Translations under genes and position numbers: made by a program | Assembly: GCF_014199305.1 (NCBI RefSeq) | Contig: NZ_JACIJK010000009.1 | Span: 62,001 to 126,000, forward strand | Reading direction: 5' to 3' | Source: Sphingomonas aerophila | GTDB taxonomy: Bacteria > Pseudomonadota > Alphaproteobacteria > Sphingomonadales > Sphingomonadaceae | Length of the DNA: 64,000 nt | Notes under the pieces: model-generated | Databases searched by the model: none | What the model saw: only the letters and a program-made list of their open reading frames with translations | What the model was told of the DNA's origin: nothing | Shown here: positions 16,488 through 27,724 of the stretch, piece after piece | Position numbering within the stretch: the stretch's first letter is position 1 | How the letters are laid out: each line of letters opens with the position of its first letter

Positions 16488-17513
16488 TCAGGGCAGCAGC
16501 AGGGACGAGTCGCCATAGGAATAGAAGCGGTATTCGTTCGCGATCGCATGGGCATAGGCCGCCTGCATCCGATCGAGCCCCATCAGCGCCGATACCAGCA
16601 TGAACAATGTCGAGCGCGGCAGATGGAAGTTCGTCATCAGCCCGTCCACTCCGCGAAAGCGGTAGCCCGGCGTGATGAAGATGGCAGTGTCTCCTTCAAA
16701 CGGCTGGATGCGCCCGTCCTCGCTTGCCGCACTTTCCAGCAGACGGAGCGAGGTGGTGCCAACCGCAACGATCCGGCCGCCGCGATCGCGCACGGCATTC
16801 AGGCGCTCGGCCGTGGCTGGGTCGATACGGCCCCATTCGGCATGCATCCGGTGCTCAACCGTGTCGTCCCCCTTCACCGGCAGGAACGTGCCCGCGCCGA
16901 CGTGCAATGTCAGCGTTGCCTGCTCGACCCCCGCTTTGGCCAGTGCCGTCATCAACTCGGGGGTGAAGTGGAGCGCGGCGGTGGGGGCGGCCACGGCACC
17001 TGGCTCGTTCGCAAACATCGTCTGGTAATCGTCCGCGTCACGTTCGTCGGGCGTACGGCGCGCGGCGATGTACGGGGGAAGGGGCATGCGCCCCGCCCGC
17101 CCGAGCAGCAGTTCGACCGGCTCATCCCCGGCGAACTCGAGCGCCCAGCTGCCATCTTCAGCGCGATCAAGGGCGTGGGCCACCACGCCGCCCCCGAACG
17201 TGATCGCATCACCCCCGCAAAGCCGTCGTCCATTGCGGACGAACGCGCGCCAGCGTCGCGGCCCCTCCCGCTTGTGCAGCGTCGCGCCGATCGCCGCATC
17301 GCCGCGCCGGCCGTCCAGCTGTGCGGGGATCACGCGCGTATCGTTGAAGACCAGCATGTCCCCGGCCCGCAGGCAGAGTGGCAGGTCGCGAACGATCCGG
17401 TCGCTCGTGCTGTCGCCGTCAAGGACCAGCATTCGCGCAGCGTCGCGCGGCACCGCCGGACGCAAGGCAATGCGCTCGGGCGGCAGCTCGAAATCGAACA
17501 GGTCTACTTTCAC
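16488..17513 (-). CDS. queA: S-adenosylmethionine:tRNA ribosyltransferase-isomerase
   Basis: A 341-residue QueA that transfers and isomerises the ribosyl group of SAM onto preQ1-tRNA to make epoxyqueuosine. Family segments: [14 protein letters not shown] at the N-terminus, [51 protein letters not shown], and [15 protein letters not shown] near the end. It starts with GTG at 17513, overlapping the cyclophilin stop (GTGA). The GH13 gene then intervenes before tgt. Cytosolic; length is normal. Confidence 0.97.
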   Translation of the reverse strand: MKVDLFDFELPPERIALRPAVPRDAARMLVLDGDSTSDRIVRDLPLCLRAGDMLVFNDTRVIPAQLDGRRGDAAIGATLHKREGPRRWRAFVRNGRRLCGGDAITFGGGVVAHALDRAEDGSWALEFAGDEPVELLLGRAGRMPLPPYIAARRTPDERDADDYQTMFANEPGAVAAPTAALHFTPELMTALAKAGVEQATLTLHVGAGTFLPVKGDDTVEHRMHAEWGRIDPATAERLNAVRDRGGRIVAVGTTSLRLLESAASEDGRIQPFEGDTAIFITPGYRFRGVDGLMTNFHLPRSTLFMLVSALMGLDRMQAAYAHAIANEYRFYSYGDSSLLLP

Positions 17514-18244
17514 TGGCGGCGCGCGGGGGCCTTGCTGGAACGACGTGCTGGGGCCTGAGCCGGCGCGTCACCCGGCGCCAGCTTGGGCGCGGCAACGGTC
17601 GGGCCGGACTTGGGAAGGGTCACGGGCGCGGCCAGCGTCGGGGCAGGGGTCGGCGGGGCAGGCTGGTAAGCCGGTGGGTTGTCGGCGGCGATGTACGCGT
17701 GGACAATGCGCGACGGATTGGCGGGCGGCTCGCCGCGCTCGATCGCGTCGACATATTGCATGCCGCTCATCACCCGCCCGAACACCGTGTATTTCTTGTC
17801 CAGGTTCAGCTTGGGCTGGAAGACAATGAAGAACTGGCTGTTGGCGCTGTTGGGATCATCAGCGCGTGCCGCCGAAACCGCCCCGCGCACATGCGGCAGA
17901 TAGTTATATTCCGACGGTACATTCGGCAGCGTCGATCCCCCAGTGCCGTCGCCCTTGGGATCACCGCCCTGTGCCATGAAGCCGTCGATCACGCGGTGAA
18001 ACGTCAGCCCGTCATAGAAATGCTGGCGGGTGAGCGTCTTGACCCGCTCCACCATCTTGGGCGCCACGTCAGGGCGCAGCAGGATCGTGACCCGGCCACC
18101 GGTCGACAGGTCCAGCAGCAACAGGTTTTGCGTGTCGGCCATTGTCGGCGCGGGCGCGCGACCGGGGCTCTCGATCACCTGCGGCGCGGCCAGGCTGGGC
18201 GCGGCGATCAGGGCGAGTGAAAACAGACCGGCTACGAAACGCAT
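17510..18244 (-). CDS. Exported cyclophilin-type peptidyl-prolyl isomerase
   Basis: A 244-residue protein with a signal peptide ([20 protein letters not shown]). The cyclophilin domain is at about residues 45-195, with [19 protein letters not shown] and NSANSQFFI holding the usual active-site Arg, Phe and Gln. It should catalyse proline isomerisation during folding of periplasmic proteins. The tail after 200 is Pro/Ala-rich and basic. I chose the ATG at 18244 because it begins the signal peptide and has GGAGAG upstream. It overlaps queA at its stop and follows coaD by 82 bases. Confidence 0.92.
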   Translation of the reverse strand: MRFVAGLFSLALIAAPSLAAPQVIESPGRAPAPTMADTQNLLLLDLSTGGRVTILLRPDVAPKMVERVKTLTRQHFYDGLTFHRVIDGFMAQGGDPKGDGTGGSTLPNVPSEYNYLPHVRGAVSAARADDPNSANSQFFIVFQPKLNLDKKYTVFGRVMSGMQYVDAIERGEPPANPSRIVHAYIAADNPPAYQPAPPTPAPTLAAPVTLPKSGPTVAAPKLAPGDAPAQAPARRSSKAPARRQ

Positions 18245-18326
18245 GAACTCTCCACAACTGCGGCGATGGTGGGGGGGGGATTGGCCGCGCATGTAGACCA
18301 GATCGGCACTTGCGCCAAACTGAACG

Positions 18327-18830
18327 TCAGCCGGCGGTGCTGGCATTCTCCGCGACGCGGGCGACCACTTCGTCCCGCACAGCCGGGGTCACGAACTTGC
18401 CGATCTCACCCCCGAACAGCGCGATCTCCTTGACCAGCTTGGACGCGATCGCCTGCAGTGCGACATCGGCCATCAAGAACACCGTCTCGACCCGGTTGTT
18501 GATCTGCTGGTTCATGCCGGCCATCTGGAATTCGTATTCGAAATCCGCAACCGCCCGCAGTCCTCGCACGATCACCTGCGCGTTCTGACTCGTGGCGAAG
18601 TCCATCAGAAGCGAATGGAACGGCACCACATGGATGTCGCCAGGCACGTTTTCGACTTCCCGCTTCACGATGGCGACCCGTTCGTCGAGCGTGAACATCG
18701 GTGACTTCGATGGATTGGTGGCAACACCCACCACCAGCCGATCGACCAGCTTTGCCCCGCGCCGGATGATGTCCATGTGCCCCAGCGTGATCGGGTCGAA
18801 CGTACCGGGATAAACGCCTACGCGAGTCAT
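18327..18830 (-). CDS. coaD: Pantetheine-phosphate adenylyltransferase
   Basis: A 167-residue PPAT that joins ATP and 4'-phosphopantetheine to give dephospho-CoA. The nucleotidyl-transferase motif is VYPGTFDPITLGHMDII with the TxGH-type site. RGLRAVADFEYEFQMAGMN, which binds the phosphopantetheine and forms the hexamer contact, follows at about residue 90. The ATG overlaps the stop of the prenyl synthase gene (ATGA). Length is standard. It belongs to the xseB, prenyl synthase, coaD run. Confidence 0.97.
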   Translation of the reverse strand: MTRVGVYPGTFDPITLGHMDIIRRGAKLVDRLVVGVATNPSKSPMFTLDERVAIVKREVENVPGDIHVVPFHSLLMDFATSQNAQVIVRGLRAVADFEYEFQMAGMNQQINNRVETVFLMADVALQAIASKLVKEIALFGGEIGKFVTPAVRDEVVARVAENASTAG

Positions 18831-19726
18831 CGGTCGCGCTGCTCCACAAACCGGGCGACCTCACGCAGCAAGTCCGCCTCCGGCCCGAACGCATGCAGAT
18901 GCTGGGCGGCCTGCGCGACCAACATGCGGCATTGCTCCCGCGCCCGCTCAGCGCCCAACAGTGTCAGGAAGGTTTCCTTGCCCTGCTCGCCGTCCTTGCG
19001 CAGGCGCTTGCCAGCTGTCTCTTCATCACCCTCTACGTCGAGAAGGTCGTCCGCGATCTGAAAGGCAAGGCCCAGGTCGCGCGCATAGCCACGCAGGCCC
19101 TTGCGCCCTTCCGGCGGCACCCGGCCCAGGATCGCGCCTGCCTCAACCGACGCAGCGATCAGGGCGCCTGTCTTGAGCGCCTGGCACCGCGTCACGGTGG
19201 CGAGGTCAAAACGGGACTTCTCCGCCACCAGATCCATCATCTGCCCGCCAGCCATGCCGGACGGGCCCGACGCGCGCGCCAGGTCGGCGACCAGCTCTGC
19301 CCGGACGAACGGGTCGGAGTGCGTATCGGGATCGGCGAGCACCTCAAAGGCGAGTGCGTGCAGACAATCGCCGGCCAGAACCGCCGTTGCCTCGCCATAG
19401 ACGACATGCACCGTCGGCTTGCCCCGGCGCATCGCATCATCGTCCATGGCCGGCAGGTCGTCATGGATCAGCGAGTAAACGTGGATGGCCTCGATCGCCG
19501 TGCCGACCCGTGCGGCGCTCTCGCGATCCACGTTGAACAGCGCGGCGGTCGCCATGACCAGCAGCGGCCGCAGTCGCTTGCCACCATCCATCGCCGCGTG
19601 CCGCATTGCGCGGTACAGGTCGGCGCGGGAGTCGTCGGGCACGGCGAGAAGCCGGTCGAATTGCCGATCGATCTCGGCCGCGACATCCTTCAGCGCGGTG
19701 GGGAGCAATGCCGTGGTCACGCTCAC
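18827..19726 (-). CDS. ispA: Polyprenyl (farnesyl) diphosphate synthase
   Basis: A 299-residue trans-prenyl synthase. The first Asp-rich motif is IHDDLPAMDDDAMRRG (DDx4D, the bacterial FPPS form) and the second is FQIADDLLDVEGD; GGKRLRP near residue 45 binds the diphosphate. This spacing fits farnesyl (or geranylgeranyl) diphosphate synthase, feeding quinone, undecaprenyl and carotenoid synthesis. I placed the start at GTG 19726, which overlaps the xseB stop (GTGA), rather than at the longer frame. Chain length specificity is inferred, not proven. Confidence 0.92.
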   Translation of the reverse strand: MSVTTALLPTALKDVAAEIDRQFDRLLAVPDDSRADLYRAMRHAAMDGGKRLRPLLVMATAALFNVDRESAARVGTAIEAIHVYSLIHDDLPAMDDDAMRRGKPTVHVVYGEATAVLAGDCLHALAFEVLADPDTHSDPFVRAELVADLARASGPSGMAGGQMMDLVAEKSRFDLATVTRCQALKTGALIAASVEAGAILGRVPPEGRKGLRGYARDLGLAFQIADDLLDVEGDEETAGKRLRKDGEQGKETFLTLLGAERAREQCRMLVAQAAQHLHAFGPEADLLREVARFVEQRDR

Positions 19727-19977
19727 CCGGCCGTGAATGGGCGAGTGCCTGCGGGGCGGCCATCCGCGTCCAGGCGGATCGCCTCGATGCGGGCCTGCGC
19801 TGCGTCCAGCCGGTCCGCGCAACGCTGGCGCAGTTGGTCGCCGCGTTCGTAAAGGCTGATCGCCTCGTCCAGCGTCGCGTCACCGCTTTCCAGCCGCGAT
19901 ACGATCCGCTCCAGTTCCTTTAGCGCGTCTTCGAACGACAGCGCATCGACCGGTGTCGGCGGGGGCACGTTATCCAT
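19723..19977 (-). CDS. xseB: Exodeoxyribonuclease VII small subunit
   Basis: An 84-residue XseB. The signature SFEDALKELERIVSRLESGD is followed by LDEAISLYERGDQLRQRCADRL, the paired helices that cap and assemble the large subunit. With XseA it degrades single-stranded DNA to oligonucleotides. An in-frame GTG at 19995 would add six residues; the ATG is my choice but neither has a strong ribosome site. First gene of the run ending in queA. xseA is not in the window. Confidence 0.93.
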   Translation of the reverse strand: MDNVPPPTPVDALSFEDALKELERIVSRLESGDATLDEAISLYERGDQLRQRCADRLDAAQARIEAIRLDADGRPAGTRPFTAG

Positions 19978-20030
19978 GGCCGCGCTATGCGACACCGACC
20001 AACCTGGCGCAAGCCGGCCCGCCGCAAGCG

Positions 20031-20231
20031 TCAGCGCAGCCGCTTCACCGTCCAGGTGTAGAGGACGGAGACGCCCACCATGCCGAGGTCAACCGCGGCC
20101 TGCATGCGGCGGGGGGATGGGTCGCCCACGTCATGAGTGATCAGGCGAATGTCGGCCACCGGGTGGCGCGCAACGCCGGCCACCAGCATCCCCAGCACTG
20201 CCAGTCCCAGCATGATCCGTCGGTTGCGCAT
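20031..20231 (-). CDS. Small membrane or exported hypothetical protein
   Basis: A 66-residue protein. The N-terminus MRNRRIMLGLAVLGMLVAGVA is basic then hydrophobic, a signal anchor. The rest is moderately polar, with a second weakly hydrophobic stretch near MVGVSVLYTWTV before a basic end. AGGGAGTGAGG lies just before the ATG at 20231, which I prefer over an in-frame GTG nine bases upstream that would sit inside that ribosome site. No family recognised. It lies between the xseB unit and a diguanylate cyclase, same strand. Confidence 0.55.
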   Translation of the reverse strand: MRNRRIMLGLAVLGMLVAGVARHPVADIRLITHDVGDPSPRRMQAAVDLGMVGVSVLYTWTVKRLR

Positions 20232-20287
20232 CTGCCTCACTCCCTGACCGGGACCTTACACCGGATCGGGCGCGGAGAAAACAACCA

Positions 20288-21973
20288 TCATGCCGCGGCC
20301 GCCAGCACGCCCGCATCGCGTGCGCGGTCACGGCCGGCAGTCTTCGCCGCGAACAGGGCCCGGTCTGCGAGGCTGTAAAGCTTCTTCCAGTCTGTTTCGC
20401 GCGTCATCGGCCCGGTGCAACTGCCAAGGCTTGCCGTGACGGTCAGGTCAAAAGGCATGGATGCCTCCCGCAGTGCATCGAGGAGGTCGCGCGGGTCGAG
20501 CGCCTGCTCTGCCGGGCTGAGGATGGCGAACTCCTCCCCGCCCAGTCGCGCGACCAGCACGCCGTTCCCAGCAGCAGCCGTGCGCAGCACTCGCGCAACG
20601 ATACGGAGCACTTCGTCCCCACCATCGTGCCCGATCGCATCGTTGACCTTCTTGAAGTGATCAATGTCCACCACGATCAGCTTCTGATCGCCTGCGCGCC
20701 CGATCGCGTCCGCCAGAAAGGCGCGCCGGTTCAGCAGCCCGGTCAGCGGGTCGGTATCGGCGAGCAGCCTTGCTGCAATCTCCTGCTCGCGCGCTTCGTC
20801 TCGCTCCCGGCTGAGCAGGTGAATGCGGTAGGCGATAGCGACGCTCGACAACATGCTTTCGGCCAGCATCGCCATGACGGTCGAGTTGTCGATCCAAAAG
20901 CTCCACTCGATCAACCCCATGGAGGCCGCGACCCGCAAGCCGGAAAAAGCGATGGGTGCGCCCCACGCAAGCGCGAACAACCACAGATAGCTGCTTCGCA
21001 GCCGCCAGGCCTTGATCAGGACGGGGACGACGGTCGCAAGCAGCGCTACAAAGGTCAGGGCATAGACGCGATCGAGCAGCCGGGCCTGCCAAGGCGCCAA
21101 CACCGCAAAGGTGGCTGCCGATGCGATCAGCGCGATGCTGACCACGCGGGCCAGCCGGCCCGTTCGCCCCTCGAACACCCCTGCCTCGAAGAAAGTTCGC
21201 GCAAACTCCAGGGCGGCGGCGGCCGACAGGCCGAGCGCCAGATAGTTGAAGCGGATGCGGTCGTTGTTCGAGATGCTTGGCCACCACCAGGCGACCGCTC
21301 CAGAAGACGTTACGGCATAAAGCAGCAGCGCCAGCACCATTCCACAATAAGCAAGCTGGAAAGGGCGTCGTAATGCGCACCACAGCGCAAGATTGAAAAC
21401 GAGCAGCGCAACGCACAGGCCAGCGAAGCCGGCGTATAAGGCACCGAGTAACAGGTCTGACTGCCAGCCTTGGGTCGCCGTGGCCGTATGTGGGCCGAGT
21501 ACGATGCCGCGCACATTGGCCGAGCCCTGGATGCGCCATAGCAACCGCGTAACGGCGATCCTGCGGTACGGGAGGCGTACATCAACGATGGCGCCCAGGG
21601 ACAAGGATCGCGTGAGCGCGTGTTCATCCAGCGGCACCCTGGCGATCTTGCCATCGTCATATAGTGCGAACAGCGTTGCGTTTTGCTGCCAGACGCTGCC
21701 GAAGCGGACGTGGGCCGGCCAGGTTTGTCCTGCGCCCGGCTTCAGGCTTGGCGCGAGTACGTCAAAGTCGCCCGGCCCGAAGCTCCGCTGGTCCTTGCTG
21801 CAATCGAAGTGCGCGGAATTCACCAAAAGAGCGCTGGGCGAGGAGTCGGGATCCGCCCGCGCGATACACACGGGTGCAGGGTCGCCGACGGCGCCTGCCC
21901 GCGCGCGAGCCGGCGTTGCCCACAGCGTCGCCCAGGCCAGACAAAGTATAATTACTGCGAGCAGCCGCCCCAT
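20288..21973 (-). CDS. Diguanylate cyclase with 7TM sensor (7TMR-DISM-like)
   Basis: A 561-residue membrane enzyme. It has a signal peptide, an extracytoplasmic domain to about residue 170, about seven transmembrane helices (about 180-370), a short linker helix, and a C-terminal GGDEF domain. The active site reads RLGGEEFAIL, so it should make c-di-GMP. The RxxD product-inhibition site expected five residues earlier is not present (the segment reads GNGVLVA), so feedback inhibition is probably lost. This layout matches 7TMR-DISM sensors, which respond to outside ligands. It stands alone. Confidence 0.9.
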   Translation of the reverse strand: MGRLLAVIILCLAWATLWATPARARAGAVGDPAPVCIARADPDSSPSALLVNSAHFDCSKDQRSFGPGDFDVLAPSLKPGAGQTWPAHVRFGSVWQQNATLFALYDDGKIARVPLDEHALTRSLSLGAIVDVRLPYRRIAVTRLLWRIQGSANVRGIVLGPHTATATQGWQSDLLLGALYAGFAGLCVALLVFNLALWCALRRPFQLAYCGMVLALLLYAVTSSGAVAWWWPSISNNDRIRFNYLALGLSAAAALEFARTFFEAGVFEGRTGRLARVVSIALIASAATFAVLAPWQARLLDRVYALTFVALLATVVPVLIKAWRLRSSYLWLFALAWGAPIAFSGLRVAASMGLIEWSFWIDNSTVMAMLAESMLSSVAIAYRIHLLSRERDEAREQEIAARLLADTDPLTGLLNRRAFLADAIGRAGDQKLIVVDIDHFKKVNDAIGHDGGDEVLRIVARVLRTAAAGNGVLVARLGGEEFAILSPAEQALDPRDLLDALREASMPFDLTVTASLGSCTGPMTRETDWKKLYSLADRALFAAKTAGRDRARDAGVLAAAA

Positions 21974-22029
21974 GGCTGGTGCCTAGCACCACGCGAGCAA
22001 ACACAGAGTAAACGCCACAATGACAAACC

Positions 22030-22053
22030 GGCGCGGGGATCGCTCCCCACGCC
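22030..22053 (-). terminator. Probable terminator after clpA
   Basis: On the minus strand GGCGTGGGGA pairs with TCCCCGCGCC (one T-G wobble) around a 4-base GCGA loop, followed by GGTTTGT. It lies 39-62 bases past the clpA stop. The T-run is short, so efficiency is uncertain. Confidence 0.5.
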
Positions 22054-22091
22054 GATTCTTGCCTTCTCAAACGTATAAAGGTGAGCGGATC

Positions 22092-24425
<2,334 letters not shown>

Positions 24426-24591
24426 TCAGATTACTCCGGTCGGGCCGCTAAGGTTGCGTTCCCGCTGCGACCCATGTCGTGATCGTGCGGCCCCGCATCA
24501 AGCACTGCGCCCCGAAACGGCGGCTGGCGTCGCCCTTTCTTTAGCCCAGGGCCCTTGCCTGAAAGGCAGGGTTGCAGGGCGGGCCGCAGCC

Positions 24592-24786
24592 TCATCTTCT
24601 GAATAACGCGTCGGCGCTTGCGCGGTGGTTAACAGCATGCTCGATCTTGCGCCGCGTCCGTGCAATTTCGCCTTCCAGCGCGACAACGCGCGCTTCCAGC
24701 TCGGCAACGGAGAACCGGTCCAAATCCTGTCGGACCAGCTCAACAAGGGCGTCATTCGGACGCGGAGGGGCGTCGTCCAATTCCAT
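24592..24786 (-). CDS. DUF1192 family protein
   Basis: A 64-residue acidic protein. MELDDAPPRPNDALVELVRQ is followed by DLDRFSVAELEARVVALEGE and a helical segment with R/K residues, the small DUF1192 pattern: a short motif and one coiled helix. These proteins are widespread in alphaproteobacteria and have no proven role. I used the ATG at 24786, because the longer frame upstream is outside the conserved part. It lies 166 bases upstream of clpA on the same strand. Confidence 0.8.
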   Translation of the reverse strand: MELDDAPPRPNDALVELVRQDLDRFSVAELEARVVALEGEIARTRRKIEHAVNHRASADALFRR

Positions 24787-24880
24787 GCCCGGCAGCGTTG
24801 ACCGGGGCAGGGGGGAAGTCAATAAGTGCCATCCAGACTTTTCCAATGTTTTCCCCAATCTTCCCGGACCTGGAGTACTG

Positions 24881-25882
24881 ATGGACTCGATCCCCACGAT
24901 CATGACGGCGATCGATCCGGAAGCGCCTGGCGGGCCGGAGGTGCTGCAGCCCGTTCAGCGACCAGTGCCGCAGCCGGGTTTGGAGGAGGTGCTGATCCGC
25001 GTCGCTGCCGCCGGCGTTAACCGGCCGGACGTTCTACAACGACGGGGCAATTATGCGCCCCCTCCCGGCGCGCCGAGCATCCTGGGGCTGGAGGTTGCCG
25101 GCCACGTCGCGGCGTTGGGGGATGGCGTGCCTGAAGAGCTGCTCGGCCAGCCCGTCTGCGCCCTGGTCGCCGGCGGCGGCTATGCTGAATATGTGGTCGC
25201 TCCGGCCGGCCAGTGCCTGCCCGTTCCGCCGTGCCTTTCGATGGCAGAGGCGGCGGCGATCCCTGAAACCCTGTTCACCGTCTGGACCAACCTGTTCGAG
25301 CGCGCCTATGCGACCGAAGGGGACACCGTGCTGATCCATGGCGGGACCAGTGGCATCGGCACGATGGCGACGTCATTGTGCAGCCTGTTCGGTGTCACTG
25401 CGATCGTGACCGCAGGCTCCGACGAGAAATGCCAGGCGGCGCTGGCCGGCGGTGCGGCGCATGCGATTAACTACAAGACGCATGACTTCGTCGAGCGCGT
25501 GCGGGAGATCACGGGCGGGAAGGGCGTGCAGGCGATCCTCGACATGGTCGGTGGCGATTACGTCCCCCGTAACCTTCAATGCCTGGGCGAGGATGGACGC
25601 CACGTGTCCATCGCCGTGCAGGGCGGGGCGACCGCTACCGTGCCGCTGTTCGACATCATGCGCCGCCGGCTGACCCTGACCGGATCAACGCTGCGCCCGC
25701 GCGACGCTGCGTTCAAGTCGTTGGTCGCGGACGAACTGCACCGCACCGTCTGGCCGCATGTGGAGGCGGGGCGGTTGCGCCCGGTTATCGACCGCACCTA
25801 TCCCTTGGGCGAGGCGGCCGCAGCCCATGCTCGGATGGAGGCGGGCGACCATGTCGGCAAGATCGTGCTGCTGGTCGAGTAA
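24881..25882 (+). CDS. NAD(P)H quinone oxidoreductase, PIG3-like zinc-independent MDR
   Basis: A 333-residue medium-chain reductase. The N-terminal GroES-like part has VRAAGVNRPDVLQRRGNY-type sequence at about residues 42-60 (the quinone reductase hallmark, no zinc ligands) and SILGLEVAG. The Rossmann fold has VLIHGGTSGIGTMA near 150 and NYKTHDF. This group (PIG3/QOR) reduces quinones with NADPH in the cytosol. The ATG at 24881 has GGAG upstream; the frame is longer but the extra part has no homology. It is transcribed divergently from the DUF1192/clpA genes. Confidence 0.93.
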   Translation: MDSIPTIMTAIDPEAPGGPEVLQPVQRPVPQPGLEEVLIRVAAAGVNRPDVLQRRGNYAPPPGAPSILGLEVAGHVAALGDGVPEELLGQPVCALVAGGGYAEYVVAPAGQCLPVPPCLSMAEAAAIPETLFTVWTNLFERAYATEGDTVLIHGGTSGIGTMATSLCSLFGVTAIVTAGSDEKCQAALAGGAAHAINYKTHDFVERVREITGGKGVQAILDMVGGDYVPRNLQCLGEDGRHVSIAVQGGATATVPLFDIMRRRLTLTGSTLRPRDAAFKSLVADELHRTVWPHVEAGRLRPVIDRTYPLGEAAAAHARMEAGDHVGKIVLLVE

Positions 25883-26041
25883 GCCCTGCCGTGCTCGGCA
25901 GAGGCGGGGGTGGCGGGCCGCCGAACGGGCATCTCGCCCTCTTTGTATCGGCTCGGTTCTCATCTGGAACGGTTCGTCTGGGCTCTACCGCGGCCCTGTC
26001 TTGCCGAAAGCCCTCCGTTCGCCTAGGTTCGATCTCAACGA

Positions 26042-26073
26042 GGCCGCTCCGTGAGGGGCGGCCCTTTCTGTTT
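26042..26073 (+). terminator. Hairpin with T-rich tail in the DUF1013 gene leader
   Basis: GGCCGCTCC (26042-26050) pairs with GGGGCGGCC (26055-26063) with one T-G wobble and a GTGA loop, followed by CTTTCTGTTT. It looks like an intrinsic terminator, yet it ends about 20 bases before the GTG start of the DUF1013 gene and about 160 bases after the previous gene stop. Confidence 0.65.
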
Positions 26074-26092
26074 GTGACGGAGTTTTACGCCC

Positions 26093-26782
26093 GTGGCCCA
26101 AGACAATCGTCAGCCGCTCATGCCCCATGCGACCGCCTCCTGGCTGGTCGACAACACCTCGCTTTCCTTTGAGCAGATCGCGGATTTCTGCGGCCTTCAC
26201 ATCCTGGAAGTGCAGGCGATCGCCGACGACACCGCCGCGACCAAGCTGACCGGTCGCGACCCGGTCCGCGCGCACGAAGTGACACAGGAAGAGATCGACA
26301 AGGGCCAGGCGGATCCGAATTACCGGCTCCAGATGACCCGCGGACCCGATCAGGTCCGCCGCACAAAGGGCCCGCGCTACACCCCCGTGTCGAAGCGGCA
26401 GGATAAGCCGGACGGCATTGCCTGGATCATCCGCAATCACCCGGAGATCTCGGACGGCGCGATCGGCAATCTGATCGGCACCACCCGCACCACGATCGCC
26501 GCGATCCGCGACCGTTCGCATTGGAACATCGCGAACATCACGCCCAAGGATCCGGTGACGCTCGGCCTTACCACGCAGCGCGAGCTCGACGCAGCGGTGT
26601 CAAAGGCGGCAAAGGCTGCTGGCATCGAGGCCGGCCCGACCGACACCCGGCTTGAGGGCGACCGCGAGGCGCTGATTGCCAGTCTGCGTGCCGAGCGCGA
26701 CGCCGCGTCGCGCGATGCCGACGTGGCGGGCAGCGTGGAGGATCAGGCGCGCGCGCTGTTCGAGGATCCCTTCCGCCGCTGA
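26093..26782 (+). CDS. DUF1013 family protein, TrcR-like cell-cycle regulator
   Basis: A 229-residue protein. Residues about 1-190 carry the DUF1013 pattern: LMPHATASWLVDNTSLSFEQIADFCGLHILEVQAIAD, then DPNYRLQ, KRQDKPDGIAWIIRNHPEISDGAIGNLIGTTRTTI and SHWNIANITPKDPVTLGL. Two helix-turn-helix-like stretches fit nucleic-acid or polymerase contacts. Work on Caulobacter describes DUF1013 proteins (TrcR) as conserved alphaproteobacterial transcription regulators linked to RNA polymerase; I rely on memory for that. The start is GTG with GGAG upstream. Ends with a charged helix. Confidence 0.88.
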   Translation: MAQDNRQPLMPHATASWLVDNTSLSFEQIADFCGLHILEVQAIADDTAATKLTGRDPVRAHEVTQEEIDKGQADPNYRLQMTRGPDQVRRTKGPRYTPVSKRQDKPDGIAWIIRNHPEISDGAIGNLIGTTRTTIAAIRDRSHWNIANITPKDPVTLGLTTQRELDAAVSKAAKAAGIEAGPTDTRLEGDREALIASLRAERDAASRDADVAGSVEDQARALFEDPFRR

Positions 26783-26852
26783 TGTCACGGCACCTCTGGC
26801 GAAGGCTGGCGGTCCGGGCTAGCCTCCGGTCCTTCGAGTCGGGAGAGCCAGG

Positions 26853-27707
26853 ATGTGTGACGAGCTGACCGCGGACGACAACGACCGCTTCCTGTCGCGA
26901 CGCGATTTTGGTGCCGTGACCGGGGCGGTGGGGCTGGCGATGATGCTGCCGGCGCCCGCGAATGCCCGCACCATCGCGGGCCGAGATGTTGTGATCGAAA
27001 CGCCCGACGGCCACTGCGATGCGTATTTCGTAGCCCCGTCCGGCGTCCGCTCGCCTGCCGTGCTGGTCTGGCCGGACATCATGGGGCTGCGTCCCGCCTT
27101 CCGAAAGATGGCCGATCGGCTCGCCCAGTCCGGCTATGCGGTTCTTACCGTTAATCAGTTCTACCGCTCAACCAAGGCGCCGTTTCTGGCGGCGGGCGAA
27201 TCCTTCGACCAGCCCGCTGTTCGCGAGCGCATCGGCCCGTGGCGGGAGGAACTCACCCCGGCTGCCACGACGCGCGATGCTGCGGCGTTCCTGACTTGGA
27301 TCGACAAGCAACGTGAGGTGGACCCGCGTCGCGGGATCGGCAGTACGGGCTATTGCATGGGTGGCCCGATGACGTTCCGGACCGCCGCCGCCAATCCCAC
27401 CCGCGTCCGCGCGATTGGCGCGTTCCACCCGGCGGGCCTTGTCACGGACACTCCCGACAGCCCGCACCTGCTGGTGCCACGGATGCGTGCGGCGGCGCTG
27501 GTCGCCATTGCCGCCAACGACGATGCACGCAGCCCCAATGACAAAACCGCGCTGCGAAGCGCCTTCGCATCGGCCAAGCGACCTGCGGAGATCGAGGTAT
27601 ATGCCGGCACGATGCACGGTTGGTGCCCGCCCGACAGCCGCGTGTACAATCGTGCGGAGGCAGAGCGCGCCTGGGCCCGGCAACTCGCGACCCTTCAGCG
27701 GCTGTAG
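26853..27707 (+). CDS. Exported dienelactone hydrolase family protein
   Basis: A 284-residue alpha/beta hydrolase. The N-terminus holds a twin-arginine motif SRRDFGAV and a hydrophobic stretch ending AANA-like, so export by Tat is likely. The nucleophile sits in GSTGYCMGG at about residue 168 (Cys in the GxCxGG elbow typical of DLH), with Asp in NDDARSPND and His in TMHGW completing the triad. DLH enzymes open lactones in aromatic degradation; the exported clade is of unknown substrate. GGGAGAG precedes the ATG. Confidence 0.9.
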   Translation: MCDELTADDNDRFLSRRDFGAVTGAVGLAMMLPAPANARTIAGRDVVIETPDGHCDAYFVAPSGVRSPAVLVWPDIMGLRPAFRKMADRLAQSGYAVLTVNQFYRSTKAPFLAAGESFDQPAVRERIGPWREELTPAATTRDAAAFLTWIDKQREVDPRRGIGSTGYCMGGPMTFRTAAANPTRVRAIGAFHPAGLVTDTPDSPHLLVPRMRAAALVAIAANDDARSPNDKTALRSAFASAKRPAEIEVYAGTMHGWCPPDSRVYNRAEAERAWARQLATLQRL

Positions 27708-27724
27708 GCAGGCAAACCGACGCT

